Part shown: positions 44,066 through 52,689 of the stretch, in pieces | Position numbering within the stretch: the first letter of the stretch is position 1 | Layout: each line of letters begins with the position of its first letter | NCBI RefSeq assembly: GCF_009557615.1 | Contig: NZ_CP045652.1 | Span: 3,038,001-3,102,000 of the forward strand | Direction: 5' to 3' | Length of the DNA: 64,000 nucleotides | Source of the DNA: Sphingobacteruim zhuxiongii | GTDB taxonomy: Bacteria; Bacteroidota; Bacteroidia; Sphingobacteriales; Sphingobacteriaceae | The notes under the pieces: model-generated | Database searches by the model: none | What the model saw: only the letters and a program-made list of their open reading frames with translations | What the model was told of the DNA's origin: nothing | Position numbers and translations under genes: made by a program

Positions 44066-44791
44066 CTATGCAGCTGAAGACTCACTATACGTTACTTTCC
44101 ATAATATGGCTCCGATAATCGCGCCTAAGATAGGTGCAGCAAAGAACAACCATAATTGAGATAAGGCCTGTCCTCCCGCAAAAAGCGCTGGTCCAAAACT
44201 ACGCGCAGGATTTACAGAAGTCCCGGTAATAGGAATTGCCACAAGATGAATTAACACAAGCGTAAAACCGATAGCAAGGCCTGCCATCGTCCCATTTCCT
44301 ACTTTAGAAGTCGTTGCAAGAATCACAAATAAGAAAACCGCAGTCATTACAGTCTCGGTAATAAATGCCGAAGTAACATTGTATTCATTCTGATAACCTT
44401 TACCCCAACCGTTCGAGCCGAAAGCCCATTCCCCAGACGTAAAACCCGCAAGCTGCCCACTAAGTATGGTCTTTAAAACAAAAGCAGCTATAACGGCACC
44501 AATCAATTGCGCAACGATATAGACTACCGCATCCTTTACTGAAATACGTCCGGCGATTAGCACACCAATAGTGACCGCAGGATTAATATGACAGCCAGAT
44601 ATTCCGCCAATAGCATAGGCAAACACAACCACGGAGAATCCGAAGGCGAGCGATATACCTAACAAACCTAATCCAGATGTTTGGGCTAGCGTATCGCCAC
44701 CAGCAACTGCCGCAGCACCACATCCGAATAAGACTAAACCGAAAGTCCCAATCAGTTCAGCAATGAATTTTGAAGAGATTTTTGTTTCCAT
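44066..44791 (-). CDS. aqpZ: Aquaporin Z
   Basis: A 241-residue MIP-family channel with six membrane helices and two re-entrant loops. Both NPA motifs are intact: NPA 70-72 (HINPAVT) and NPA 194-196 (SVNPARS). H182 and R197 are at the selectivity-filter positions expected for a water-specific channel rather than a glycerol facilitator, and the protein lacks the larger loop insertions of GlpF. It sits in the inner membrane and allows osmotic water flow. It is transcribed alone and ends at its own terminator before dnaX. Confidence 0.94.
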   Translation of the reverse strand: METKISSKFIAELIGTFGLVLFGCGAAAVAGGDTLAQTSGLGLLGISLAFGFSVVVFAYAIGGISGCHINPAVTIGVLIAGRISVKDAVVYIVAQLIGAVIAAFVLKTILSGQLAGFTSGEWAFGSNGWGKGYQNEYNVTSAFITETVMTAVFLFVILATTSKVGNGTMAGLAIGFTLVLIHLVAIPITGTSVNPARSFGPALFAGGQALSQLWLFFAAPILGAIIGAILWKVTYSESSAA

Positions 44792-45101
44792 AATTTAATT
44801 TTTATAACAAGTTAGTGTTTTAATTTAAGAAATAGATGTTGAATTTGTTGAAATACAACAAAGCCTGTTTTTCATTTGAATAGGCCAAGATAAGAATTGG
44901 GAATTGTAATTAAAGAGAACAAAAATAGCTTGCTAGCTACAAAAAAGAAAAGAGGCCGATTGGGGGGTCGACCTCTTTTTTGTTTACCTAATAACCTTTA
45001 AATCACCAAACAATTTATTGAAACAAATTACTTAATCCAAAGGTATCGCTATGTTGTAAATTTATAGTTAAGAGAAAATTAAATAATAAATCTAGCGCTG
45101 A
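44792..45101. other. Intergenic region with one terminator
   Basis: The 310 bases hold the upstream region of aqpZ and the hairpin at 44941-44981. No further gene or structured RNA is evident. Confidence 0.4.
44941..44981 (-). terminator. Terminator of the gene at 45102-45602
   Basis: On the minus strand AAAGAGGTCGA and CGGCCTCTTT (with one mismatch) pair around a C-rich loop, with T-rich sequence following. It lies about 120 bases after that gene's stop codon. Confidence 0.7.
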
Positions 45102-45602
45102 CTATCTTGCTTTTGCTGTTGCAAGCATATTTAAAACCTCATCTATTGTGGTTTTAGCAGCATCTTTCATTTTCTGCACGCCTTCATAATCAGCATCCAA
45201 AGTGACCGATTTAGATTTCTCTTTATAATTGAATGTTAATTTATAACGAGGAACTTTAGCTTTCGTAGTTCTTTGATCGGCTGGCGTTGTCATGTCGTCT
45301 GCAACATTCCAATAACCTAGCTCCATTGCTTTTCTATGCAAGTACAACAAATCGTCATCACGTAGTTTCAATGTATCCTTGATAAGCTCTCCTTGTTTCG
45401 TCAAATATTGATAATGATGTGTTTTAGAATCATACTGATTCAACATAGAATCTGGATAACCATATACTAACTCAATAGATTCAAAGTCAGAAAAACGGTA
45501 GGGAGCATTCTTAATCATTCCTGCGTAGTAATAGACGCAATAAATCAGGAATGGAACAATGATACAAAGTGCAATAAATATTCGTTTCGTTCTATCTTGC
45601 AT
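45102..45602 (-). CDS. Hypothetical membrane-anchored protein
   Basis: A 166-residue protein with one N-terminal membrane helix (about 8-28) followed by a soluble domain of about 135 residues, probably in the periplasm. The domain alternates short strands and helices (FESIELVYGYPDSML, YQYLTKQGELIKDTLKLR, RYKLTFNYKEKSKSVTL). I do not recognise a family or catalytic residues. It appears to be a single-gene unit between the NlpC/P60 lipoprotein gene and aqpZ. Confidence 0.65.
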   Translation of the reverse strand: MQDRTKRIFIALCIIVPFLIYCVYYYAGMIKNAPYRFSDFESIELVYGYPDSMLNQYDSKTHHYQYLTKQGELIKDTLKLRDDDLLYLHRKAMELGYWNVADDMTTPADQRTTKAKVPRYKLTFNYKEKSKSVTLDADYEGVQKMKDAAKTTIDEVLNMLATAKAR

Positions 45603-45712
45603 GATAAATCTTTAAATTTTGGACAAAAGTAAAGATTTGTAGGGACTAAAGCGACCTTTATTTCTAATATGAGAATTCCATTACTTGTCGGTGAAGCAAG
45701 GCCAACCTTAAA

Positions 45713-46300
45713 TTAGATTTTTGGAGTACCACAACGCGTAAAATACTTAGCGTACCAAGCATCTTTGAGATTAGAAATAATAACGCCTTTGCGCGTGGAA
45801 ACGTGGACAAACTTATCGTTGTGCAAATAAATTCCAACATGATCTATATTTCGACCACCAAACGAAAAGAACACCAAATCTCCTTCTTTTAGCTGCTTAT
45901 CGTATTTACGATTGATTACATCAGCCATGTCTCGCGATGTTCTTGGTAAATCTTTACCATAAGCCTTACGATACAACATACCGACAAATCCAGAACAATC
46001 GACGCCTCGTTTATCAAGCCCTCCCATTCGGTGCGGTGTACCCATCCACTCATCAATCACATAATACAAACTTTTATTATCCAGTTCTCGCTCTTTCACG
46101 CCCAGCAGTGTGGCATAGTTCGCTAGCTTATCCTTCGAAAACTCCATACCTCGAGAATCACTTGCATCACTTATTGGCGCATTCTTATTCGGGCGGCTTC
46201 CAGCAACCAATGGACCATTAGCAGATTTTTTACGAGCGCCACATGATGTTAACAACAAGGTTCCAATTAGAAAAAAAAGTACAGCAAAGGTCAGTCTCAT
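45713..46300 (-). CDS. NlpC/P60 (C40) family lipoprotein peptidase
   Basis: A 195-residue cell-wall peptidase. The lipobox LLLTSC (C20) anchors it to a membrane. A spacer to about 75 is followed by the NlpC/P60 papain-like domain with the catalytic cysteine C102 in VDCSGFVG, H154 in IDHVGIYLH and H166 in KFVHVST, the expected Cys-His-His triad. It should hydrolyse bonds within peptidoglycan stem peptides at the inner face of the outer membrane or in the periplasm. Size and motif order match Spr-like lipoproteins. It is a single-gene unit. Confidence 0.92.
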   Translation of the reverse strand: MRLTFAVLFFLIGTLLLTSCGARKKSANGPLVAGSRPNKNAPISDASDSRGMEFSKDKLANYATLLGVKERELDNKSLYYVIDEWMGTPHRMGGLDKRGVDCSGFVGMLYRKAYGKDLPRTSRDMADVINRKYDKQLKEGDLVFFSFGGRNIDHVGIYLHNDKFVHVSTRKGVIISNLKDAWYAKYFTRCGTPKI

Positions 46301-46554
46301 AGCAAAAACATTTTATTCAAAGTATCTCAAAATCAACATTCTTTCCAATTGGATTTTTTCAACAGATGTGATTTAATAATTCTACGCAGCACACAATATA
46401 GGCTATAATGATTGATTAGTAAGGTTTTCGTGGAAAAAATGCTTTTTCTTTAACAAAAGAGCACCTTGGCAGATTGCTTACAAAAAGTATTATAATTGTC
46501 ATATACTGTCAAATGTGGAAAATGTTACTTCAATATTGCCGTACTTTGCACACT

Positions 46555-47448
46555 ATGAATAAGTCAAAGGGAGCAATTGCAGTATTCTTAGGCGCTGCAA
46601 GCTTTGGAATCCTCTCTACATTTGTAAAAAAAGCCTATGAACAAGGTTATTCGCTAGGCGAAGTAACAGGAATCCAAGCCTTTCTAGGAGCCCTCTTTTT
46701 ATGGATCATATGGATTTTCGCATCCCGATCTAAATCTCAACAAAAATATCCTTCTATATCCCCGAAGTGGAAAATTATCCTTTCTGGAATCAGTACAGGA
46801 ACAGTTAGCATACTCTATTACAAATCCGTACAATTAGTGCCGGCTTCTCTTGCTATCGTCCTACTCATGCAGTATATCTGGATTGGTCAGTTGATAGAAT
46901 TCATCTTTTTTAAGGTGAAGCCTTCTATTGGACAGATTATCGGCATTGTTGGAATATTAGGAGGAACCATACTTGCAACTGGACTCCTAGAAGAACCATT
47001 ATCCTCCTTTTCTGTACCTGGGATTATTTTCGGACTATTAGCTGCGACAGCGTATTCAATTTTCATGATTGTGAACGGTCGTGTGGGAACAGATTACCCT
47101 CCAATTCAAAAAAGTGCACTCATGATTACGGGTGCTTTTATCTTAATAGCAATCACTTTACAACCTTTCACCTTGCTTAACAGTGAGGTATTCCTTGGAA
47201 TCCTCCCTTACGGCCTATTACTCGCGTTCTTCGGCACCGTTATACCTCCCCTATTATTTGCTTATGGCTTACCAAGCGTTGGTTATTCACTCGGAGCTGT
47301 ATTAAGCGCTGTTGAACTCCCTGTAGCCGTTTGTATGTCCTACCTGATCCTTCATGAGCCGGTATCTTGGCTAAAATGGTTGGGTGTCGCATTTATTCTG
47401 CTTATCATCGTCTGGAAGAATATCATCAAACAAAAAACAACGAATTAG
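46555..47448 (+). CDS. EamA/DMT-family transporter
   Basis: A 297-residue inner-membrane transporter with ten predicted helices arranged as two EamA repeats (about 5-135 and 150-290). The frame extends upstream to a TTG at 46474, but the ATG at 46555 opens directly into the family-typical MNKSKGAIAVFLGAASFGIL. A TACTTTG promoter-like element ends only six bases before it, so the upstream codons are not expected to be translated. DMT-type carriers export or import diverse metabolites; the substrate is unknown. A second EamA protein is encoded at 60049-60876. Confidence 0.86.
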   Translation: MNKSKGAIAVFLGAASFGILSTFVKKAYEQGYSLGEVTGIQAFLGALFLWIIWIFASRSKSQQKYPSISPKWKIILSGISTGTVSILYYKSVQLVPASLAIVLLMQYIWIGQLIEFIFFKVKPSIGQIIGIVGILGGTILATGLLEEPLSSFSVPGIIFGLLAATAYSIFMIVNGRVGTDYPPIQKSALMITGAFILIAITLQPFTLLNSEVFLGILPYGLLLAFFGTVIPPLLFAYGLPSVGYSLGAVLSAVELPVAVCMSYLILHEPVSWLKWLGVAFILLIIVWKNIIKQKTTN

Positions 47449-47529
47449 TCTTTTAAATAAAAGTGCTGTATTTCTTTAGATCTACAAACCCTTTAATTCT
47501 ACCAAACAAATAACAATTGAACGTGTAAT

Positions 47530-49800
47530 ATGGAAAACTACCTATACCTTGTTCTTATCACGCTTGCTGTTCTAGCAATTATAGACCTAATGGTCGGCGT
47601 AAGTAATGACGCAGTAAATTTCCTAAACTCCGCTATTGGCTCAAAAGCAATCCCTTTTAAAACGATAATGATAATCGCTAGTCTAGGAATTCTATTTGGA
47701 TCCATATTTTCGAGCGGAATGATGGAAATAGCACGAAGTGGCATTTATGTCCCGAGTAAGTTTACATTCGATGATGTCATGGCCATATTCCTAGCCGTCA
47801 TGATTACCGATATCATTTTGCTAGATATCTTTAATTATTTTGGTTTACCTACTTCAACGACCGTATCCATTGTTTTTGAACTGCTTGGTGCGGCGATTAG
47901 TCTTGCAATTTTTAAAATTGTAATGACTGACGGTTCATGGGCGAGCCTTCCCGATTACATCAATACGGAGAAAGCATCAGAAATTGTTTACAGTATATTA
48001 TTATCCGTCGTCATTTCATTTTCCATCGGGATGTTAGTGCAATACATCTCTCGCGTGTTATTTACTTTCCAATTTGAGAAAAAACTAAAGACCGTAGGTG
48101 TATTTTTTGGCGGAATAGCGATGGCAGCCATAACGTATTTCATCTTGATCAAAGGCTTAAAAGAAGTGACTTTTCTAGGCGACGATATTAAGCTTTGGAT
48201 TAAAAATAACGAATTGCTATTGCTCGCGGGAAGTTTTATCGTCTGTACGATAATCAGTTTTATCATCACCCGCTTAGAGATTAATATATTAAAAGTAATT
48301 ATTGGAATTGGAACATTTGCATTAGCACTTTCCTTTGCAGGAAATGATTTAGTAAACTTTATTGGTGTTCCAGTAGCTGCTATTCAATCGATCGAAATAT
48401 TTCAAAACAGCCCGGGTGCGAATCCAGATACCTTTACTATGGATGCCCTCGCTAATTCAAATATCGTTGCGCCATTATGGATACTGTTATGCGCAGGTAT
48501 AGTTATGGTTATAACCCTCTGGACATCAAAAAAAGCAAAAACGGTTATTGAGACGGAAATGAGCCTTTCCAATCAAAGTGACGGTAATGAGAAGTTCGAG
48601 CCTAATTTCCTTTCAAGAACGATAGTAAGAGGATTTATTCGCGTAGGTTCTGTACTGAGCTATGTGATGCCCAAAACTTTACAATCGAATCTGGATAAAA
48701 AGTTTGAGAACCCAATGATTGCTGTCGCGCAGAAAAAAGCGAAGAGCAAAGATGAGCCGATGTTCGATATGATTCGTGCTTCTGTTAACTTAATGGTCGC
48801 GAGCAGCTTAATCGCATTAGGAACTTCAATGAAACTGCCATTATCGACTACCTACGTGACTTTCATGGTCGCTATGGGTTCAGCCTTCGCCGACCGTGCT
48901 TGGGGCCGGGAGAGCGCTGTATATCGTGTCTCAGGAGTGTTCCACGTTATTGGTGGTTGGTTCGTAACGGCCGGATGTGCATTTGCGGGTGCATTTGTCT
49001 TCGCATATTTTCTTAAAGTTGGTGGAATCGTCACTTTAGTAATTGCTTTAGTGGTCTTAGCGCTTCTCTTATATCGTAACGCAAAGAGTCATGACCGAAA
49101 GATAAAAGCCAAAGCGTTGCAGGAGCTTAATTTAGAGAAATCGGATATTATTTCTTTGCAACAAGTGATGGAAACGAGTGCAAACCAGATTTCCGAAACC
49201 TTTTCCAAAGCTAACATATTCTATAAAGATGCCATTGACTCATTGATTAAAGAAGATTTGGAATCCTTAAGTCATAACAAGAAGCTGGTGAAAAGATTAA
49301 TGAATGACCTCAATTCAACGAATAACTCGATGTACAACTTTATTCGGAGTCTTGATGATACATCTGTTAAAGGCAGTCGTTATTATATTATTTCTCTAGG
49401 CTATCTGCAAGATATGATTGAAAACTTAGCTGTGATTAATTCAAATGCATTAGATCATGTTGACAACAATCACAAACCGTTGCGAATTAGCCAAGCCAAA
49501 GATTTAAAGTACGTTGTGGAACAATTGGGGGCATGGTTTTCCAAAATTAATATGGCCTACAAGCGTCAAGACTTCAGTAAAATGGATTCACTAATTGAAG
49601 AAAGAGAAGGCATACAAGAATATATCAACCTTCTACTAGACAAACAAATCGATAGAATTCGTACTTCAGAAAGTAGCCCAAAGAATAGCAGGCTGTATTT
49701 CTCAATTCTGTTGGAAACAAATGAATTGCTAAGCTCAACTTATAAACTTTTAAGATTACATAAGGAGTTTGCATCTTTCCGAAGAAGAAATCAGCAATAG
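47530..49800 (+). CDS. PiT-family phosphate transporter with C-terminal PhoU-like domain
   Basis: A 756-residue fusion. Residues about 1-515 form the PiT/PHO-4 permease with duplicated signature GVSNDAVNFLNSAIGSKA (23-40) and FAGNDLVNFIGVPVAA, about eleven membrane helices, and STTVSIVFELLGA and STTYVTFMVAMGSAFADRAWG loops. It should import inorganic phosphate with cations. Residues about 530-750 form a helical PhoU/DUF47-like domain in the cytoplasm, which is usually a separate protein that controls Pit transporters. The fusion implies self-contained regulation. The gene stands alone and ends in a bidirectional terminator. Confidence 0.9.
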   Translation: MENYLYLVLITLAVLAIIDLMVGVSNDAVNFLNSAIGSKAIPFKTIMIIASLGILFGSIFSSGMMEIARSGIYVPSKFTFDDVMAIFLAVMITDIILLDIFNYFGLPTSTTVSIVFELLGAAISLAIFKIVMTDGSWASLPDYINTEKASEIVYSILLSVVISFSIGMLVQYISRVLFTFQFEKKLKTVGVFFGGIAMAAITYFILIKGLKEVTFLGDDIKLWIKNNELLLLAGSFIVCTIISFIITRLEINILKVIIGIGTFALALSFAGNDLVNFIGVPVAAIQSIEIFQNSPGANPDTFTMDALANSNIVAPLWILLCAGIVMVITLWTSKKAKTVIETEMSLSNQSDGNEKFEPNFLSRTIVRGFIRVGSVLSYVMPKTLQSNLDKKFENPMIAVAQKKAKSKDEPMFDMIRASVNLMVASSLIALGTSMKLPLSTTYVTFMVAMGSAFADRAWGRESAVYRVSGVFHVIGGWFVTAGCAFAGAFVFAYFLKVGGIVTLVIALVVLALLLYRNAKSHDRKIKAKALQELNLEKSDIISLQQVMETSANQISETFSKANIFYKDAIDSLIKEDLESLSHNKKLVKRLMNDLNSTNNSMYNFIRSLDDTSVKGSRYYIISLGYLQDMIENLAVINSNALDHVDNNHKPLRISQAKDLKYVVEQLGAWFSKINMAYKRQDFSKMDSLIEEREGIQEYINLLLDKQIDRIRTSESSPKNSRLYFSILLETNELLSSTYKLLRLHKEFASFRRRNQQ

Positions 49801-49814
49801 CGTCAAACTAGACA

Positions 49815-49851
49815 TAAAAAAAGGAGCGATCAATGATCGCTCCTTTTTTTA
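49815..49851. terminator. Bidirectional terminator
   Basis: AAAAAAAGGAGCGATC and GATCGCTCCTTTTTTT form a near-perfect stem with A and T tracts between the convergent phosphate transporter and mtaB genes. Confidence 0.93.
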
Positions 49852-49865
49852 TGTCTTAATTATCT

Positions 49866-51185
49866 TTAATGCACTAATACTTCCGGAATTTCTTCGATGT
49901 CAACATCACCGTTTTCAGCTAAACTAATAAATTTGACAGGCACGACCTCATTAACAAGTAATGGATCATAGGCTGTACGAACTTTTACATAATTTCTCGA
50001 AAATGCGTGCATGTATCCATCCTTTTCATCTCCTTCAAATAGCACCAAATCAGTTTTACCTAATTGCGATTCATAAAATGCACGACGTTTCTTCTCGGAA
50101 AGTATATGCAACATTTTACTACGATCGCTACGTTGAGCTCCTGGAACTGCCCCTTCCATTTGTGCTGCAATAGTATTCTCCCGTTCTGAATACGTAAAAA
50201 CATGCAAATAAGAAATATCCATGTCGTTCAGGTAATTGTAAGTGTCGATGAAATCTTCGCGAGTTTCACCTGGGAAACCTACAATGACGTCAACACCAAT
50301 ACAACAATCAGGCATCAAGGATTTTATCTTCGAGACTCTCTCGCTATAAAGCTCGCGTTTGTAACGACGGCGCATTTTAGCTAATACTGCATTATTACCA
50401 GATTGCAATGGCATATGGAAATGAGGAACAAAACGCTTTGATTGCGCGACAAATTCAATAATCTCATTTGTCAACAGATTAGGTTCGATCGATGAGATAC
50501 GAATTCGGTCAATACCTTGAACTTCATCTAAAGCTTTCACCAGATCCACAAATTTATCTTGACGTTTTCCATCACGCACTCCAAAATCACCAATGTTAAC
50601 CCCAGTCAGTACAATTTCTTTCACCCCTGAAGCAGCAATTTCCTCGGCTTGCTTAACAATATCTTCAATCTTACCAGAACGACTCGCCCCCCTCGCTAAA
50701 GGAATCGTACAGAACGTACAAGAGTAGTCACAGCCATCCTGAACCTTTAAAAAAGTCCTCGTTCTATCTCCGATGGAGAAAGCAGAAACAAACTGATTAG
50801 TTTCATCAATTGGCGCATTATGAACAACTGCTTTTTCATTCTTTGTCAGATCATTGATATGCTCTAGGATATTGAACTTTTCTGCCGCACCAAGTACCAT
50901 ATCAACACCTGGAATTTCGGAGATCTCCTTTGGCTTGAGTTGCGCATAACAGCCAACAATCGTGATATAGGCGTTCGGAGAGTATTTTAATGCTTCTTTT
51001 ACAACCTTTCTACATTTTCGATCAGCATGATCGGTTACCGAACATGTATTAATAACATACACATCCGCTTGACTATTAAACGCTGTTGTCTCATAGCCGG
51101 CATCTTTGAAAACACGACCAATAGAAGACGTCTCTGAAAAATTCAGCTTACAGCCCAATGTGTAGAAAGCAACTTTTTTTCCCAT
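49866..51185 (-). CDS. mtaB: tRNA methylthiotransferase MtaB-type
   Basis: A 439-residue radical-SAM enzyme that adds a methylthio group to t6A37 of ANN-decoding tRNAs, as MtaB does. The start is taken at the ATG at 51185; the frame extends four codons further to a TTG, but a TATTTTTG promoter element overlaps that position. Numbering from the ATG, the N-terminal UPF0004 domain has C12, C48 and C79 (second iron-sulfur cluster), the radical-SAM motif is C152-x3-C156-x2-C159 (CDYSCTFC), and a TRAM domain ends the protein (about 375-435). The order and length match MtaB/YqeV rather than MiaB. Confidence 0.9.
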   Translation of the reverse strand: MGKKVAFYTLGCKLNFSETSSIGRVFKDAGYETTAFNSQADVYVINTCSVTDHADRKCRKVVKEALKYSPNAYITIVGCYAQLKPKEISEIPGVDMVLGAAEKFNILEHINDLTKNEKAVVHNAPIDETNQFVSAFSIGDRTRTFLKVQDGCDYSCTFCTIPLARGASRSGKIEDIVKQAEEIAASGVKEIVLTGVNIGDFGVRDGKRQDKFVDLVKALDEVQGIDRIRISSIEPNLLTNEIIEFVAQSKRFVPHFHMPLQSGNNAVLAKMRRRYKRELYSERVSKIKSLMPDCCIGVDVIVGFPGETREDFIDTYNYLNDMDISYLHVFTYSERENTIAAQMEGAVPGAQRSDRSKMLHILSEKKRRAFYESQLGKTDLVLFEGDEKDGYMHAFSRNYVKVRTAYDPLLVNEVVPVKFISLAENGDVDIEEIPEVLVH

Positions 51186-51194
51186 GATATTTTG

Positions 51195-51202
51195 CAAAAA
51201 TA
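51195..51202 (-). promoter_or_regulatory. -7 promoter element of mtaB
   Basis: On the minus strand TATTTTTG matches TAnnTTTG and lies nine bases before the ATG at 51185. This supports that start over the upstream TTG. Confidence 0.45.
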
Positions 51203-51301
51203 CACAAAAAGACGCAAAATGTGAGTTGTTGAAAAAATCTGATATTCTGATGATTTAAAAAAAGGTATCTTCGTACCTATTATAAAAAAGGAAACGAACC
51301 T

Positions 51302-52123
51302 ATGAGACAGTATTTGGATTTATTAGAGCATGTTTATCAGCATGGTGTTGAAAAGACCGATAGGACTGGCACCGGCACGAAGAGTGTTTTCGGATATCAA
51401 ATGCGTTTCAACTTGAAAGACGGCTTTCCACTCGTTACAACGAAAAAACTCCACCTTCGCTCGATCATTCATGAATTAATATGGTTTTTGAAAGGTGAAA
51501 CCAACATCCAGTATTTGAAAGAAAATGGCGTCAGTATATGGGACGAATGGGCCGATGCCGACGGAAATTTGGGGCCAGTTTACGGATCACAATGGCGTTC
51601 TTGGCCAAAACCAGATGGCGGGCATATCGATCAAATCAGCCAGGTGATTAAACAATTGAAAGAAACCCCAGATTCACGTCGAATTATTGTGTCTGCATGG
51701 AACGTAGCGGAAGTGGAAAACATGGCTTTACCTCCATGTCATGCTTTCTTCCAGTTTTATGTAGCGCCTGCGCAACCGGAAAAAGGAATTTATAAGCCTC
51801 AACTTTCTTGTCAATTATATCAACGTAGTGCTGATATTTTCCTTGGTGTTCCATTCAATATTGCATCTTATGCCCTATTGACAATGATGGTCGCTCAAGT
51901 TTGCGATATGGAAGCCGCGGAATTTATCCATACTTTAGGAGACGCACACATCTATAGCAACCATTTCGAGCAAACCGAATTGCAACTTTCAAGAGATCCA
52001 AAACCTCTACCGAAATTGATAATAAATCCGGACGTGCAGAATATATTCGATTTCAAGTTTTCAGATTTCGAACTAGTAGATTACGAATTCCATCCACATA
52101 TTAAAGCACCTGTTGCTGTATAA
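51302..52123 (+). CDS. thyA: Thymidylate synthase
   Basis: A 273-residue ThyA that methylates dUMP to dTMP with methylenetetrahydrofolate, which is oxidised to dihydrofolate. C146 in [14 protein letters not shown] is the nucleophile; R21 (TDRTGTGT) and the [11 protein letters not shown] arginines (125-126) bind phosphate; [17 protein letters not shown] is the substrate loop. It is slightly longer than the 264-residue E. coli enzyme. The folA gene begins 17 bp downstream, a functional pair because DHFR regenerates the folate oxidised here. Confidence 0.97.
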   Translation: MRQYLDLLEHVYQHGVEKTDRTGTGTKSVFGYQMRFNLKDGFPLVTTKKLHLRSIIHELIWFLKGETNIQYLKENGVSIWDEWADADGNLGPVYGSQWRSWPKPDGGHIDQISQVIKQLKETPDSRRIIVSAWNVAEVENMALPPCHAFFQFYVAPAQPEKGIYKPQLSCQLYQRSADIFLGVPFNIASYALLTMMVAQVCDMEAAEFIHTLGDAHIYSNHFEQTELQLSRDPKPLPKLIINPDVQNIFDFKFSDFELVDYEFHPHIKAPVAV

Positions 52124-52140
52124 TTAGTTTTAAGACACAC

Positions 52141-52644
52141 ATGAGTTACCCTACTTTGACATTGATCGTAGCTGCTTCGGAGAATAACGCAATCGGCAAG
52201 AACAACCAGATGTTGTGGCACTTGCCAAATGACTTTAAATATTTTAAAAGTCAAACCATGGATCATTCGATCGTTATGGGAAGAAAGACTTTTGAATCTA
52301 TTGGCAAACCGTTACCAGGACGACGAAATATAGTTATTACACGTCAAGCGACTTTTGAAGCTGAAGACGTTGATGTCGCAAACAGTCTTCAGGACGTCTT
52401 TTCTTATTGTAGAGATGAACAAGAAGTGTTCATTATTGGTGGTGCACAAATATATCAACAAGCACTACCGTTAGCTTCAAAAGTGCTGTTAACGAGAGTA
52501 CATGCGACAATCGAAGATGCGGACGCATATTTTCCGGTACTACCCAGCGACGATTGGGAGTTAATTTCTTCAGAGCCACATAGCAAAGATGAAAAACACC
52601 AATACGATTACACTTTCGAAGTTTATAATAGAATTAAAAAATAA
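52141..52644 (+). CDS. folA: Dihydrofolate reductase
   Basis: A 167-residue DHFR that reduces dihydrofolate to tetrahydrofolate with NADPH. The family motifs are present: IVAASENNAIGKNNQMLWHLPND with the active-site acid D31, MGRKTFESIGKPLPGR (47-61) that binds NADPH and folate, and the later FIIGGAQIYQQAL strand. It follows thyA by 17 bp on the same strand, so both steps of dTMP synthesis and folate recycling are made together. A hairpin terminator overlaps the end. Confidence 0.96.
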   Translation: MSYPTLTLIVAASENNAIGKNNQMLWHLPNDFKYFKSQTMDHSIVMGRKTFESIGKPLPGRRNIVITRQATFEAEDVDVANSLQDVFSYCRDEQEVFIIGGAQIYQQALPLASKVLLTRVHATIEDADAYFPVLPSDDWELISSEPHSKDEKHQYDYTFEVYNRIKK

Positions 52645-52673
52645 AGGGAATGCTTCAATAGCTTCCCTTTTCT
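52645..52673 (+). terminator. Terminator of the thyA-folA operon
   Basis: AAGGGAA-T-GC and GCTTCCCTT pair around TTCAATA, followed by TTCTC, directly after the folA stop codon. Confidence 0.7.
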
Positions 52674-52689
52674 CATAAAAGATAAAAGT

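Noticed and set aside
46474-46554. Upstream TTG start for the first EamA transporter
   Set aside because: A promoter-like element lies between it and the ATG at 46555, and homology begins at the ATG.
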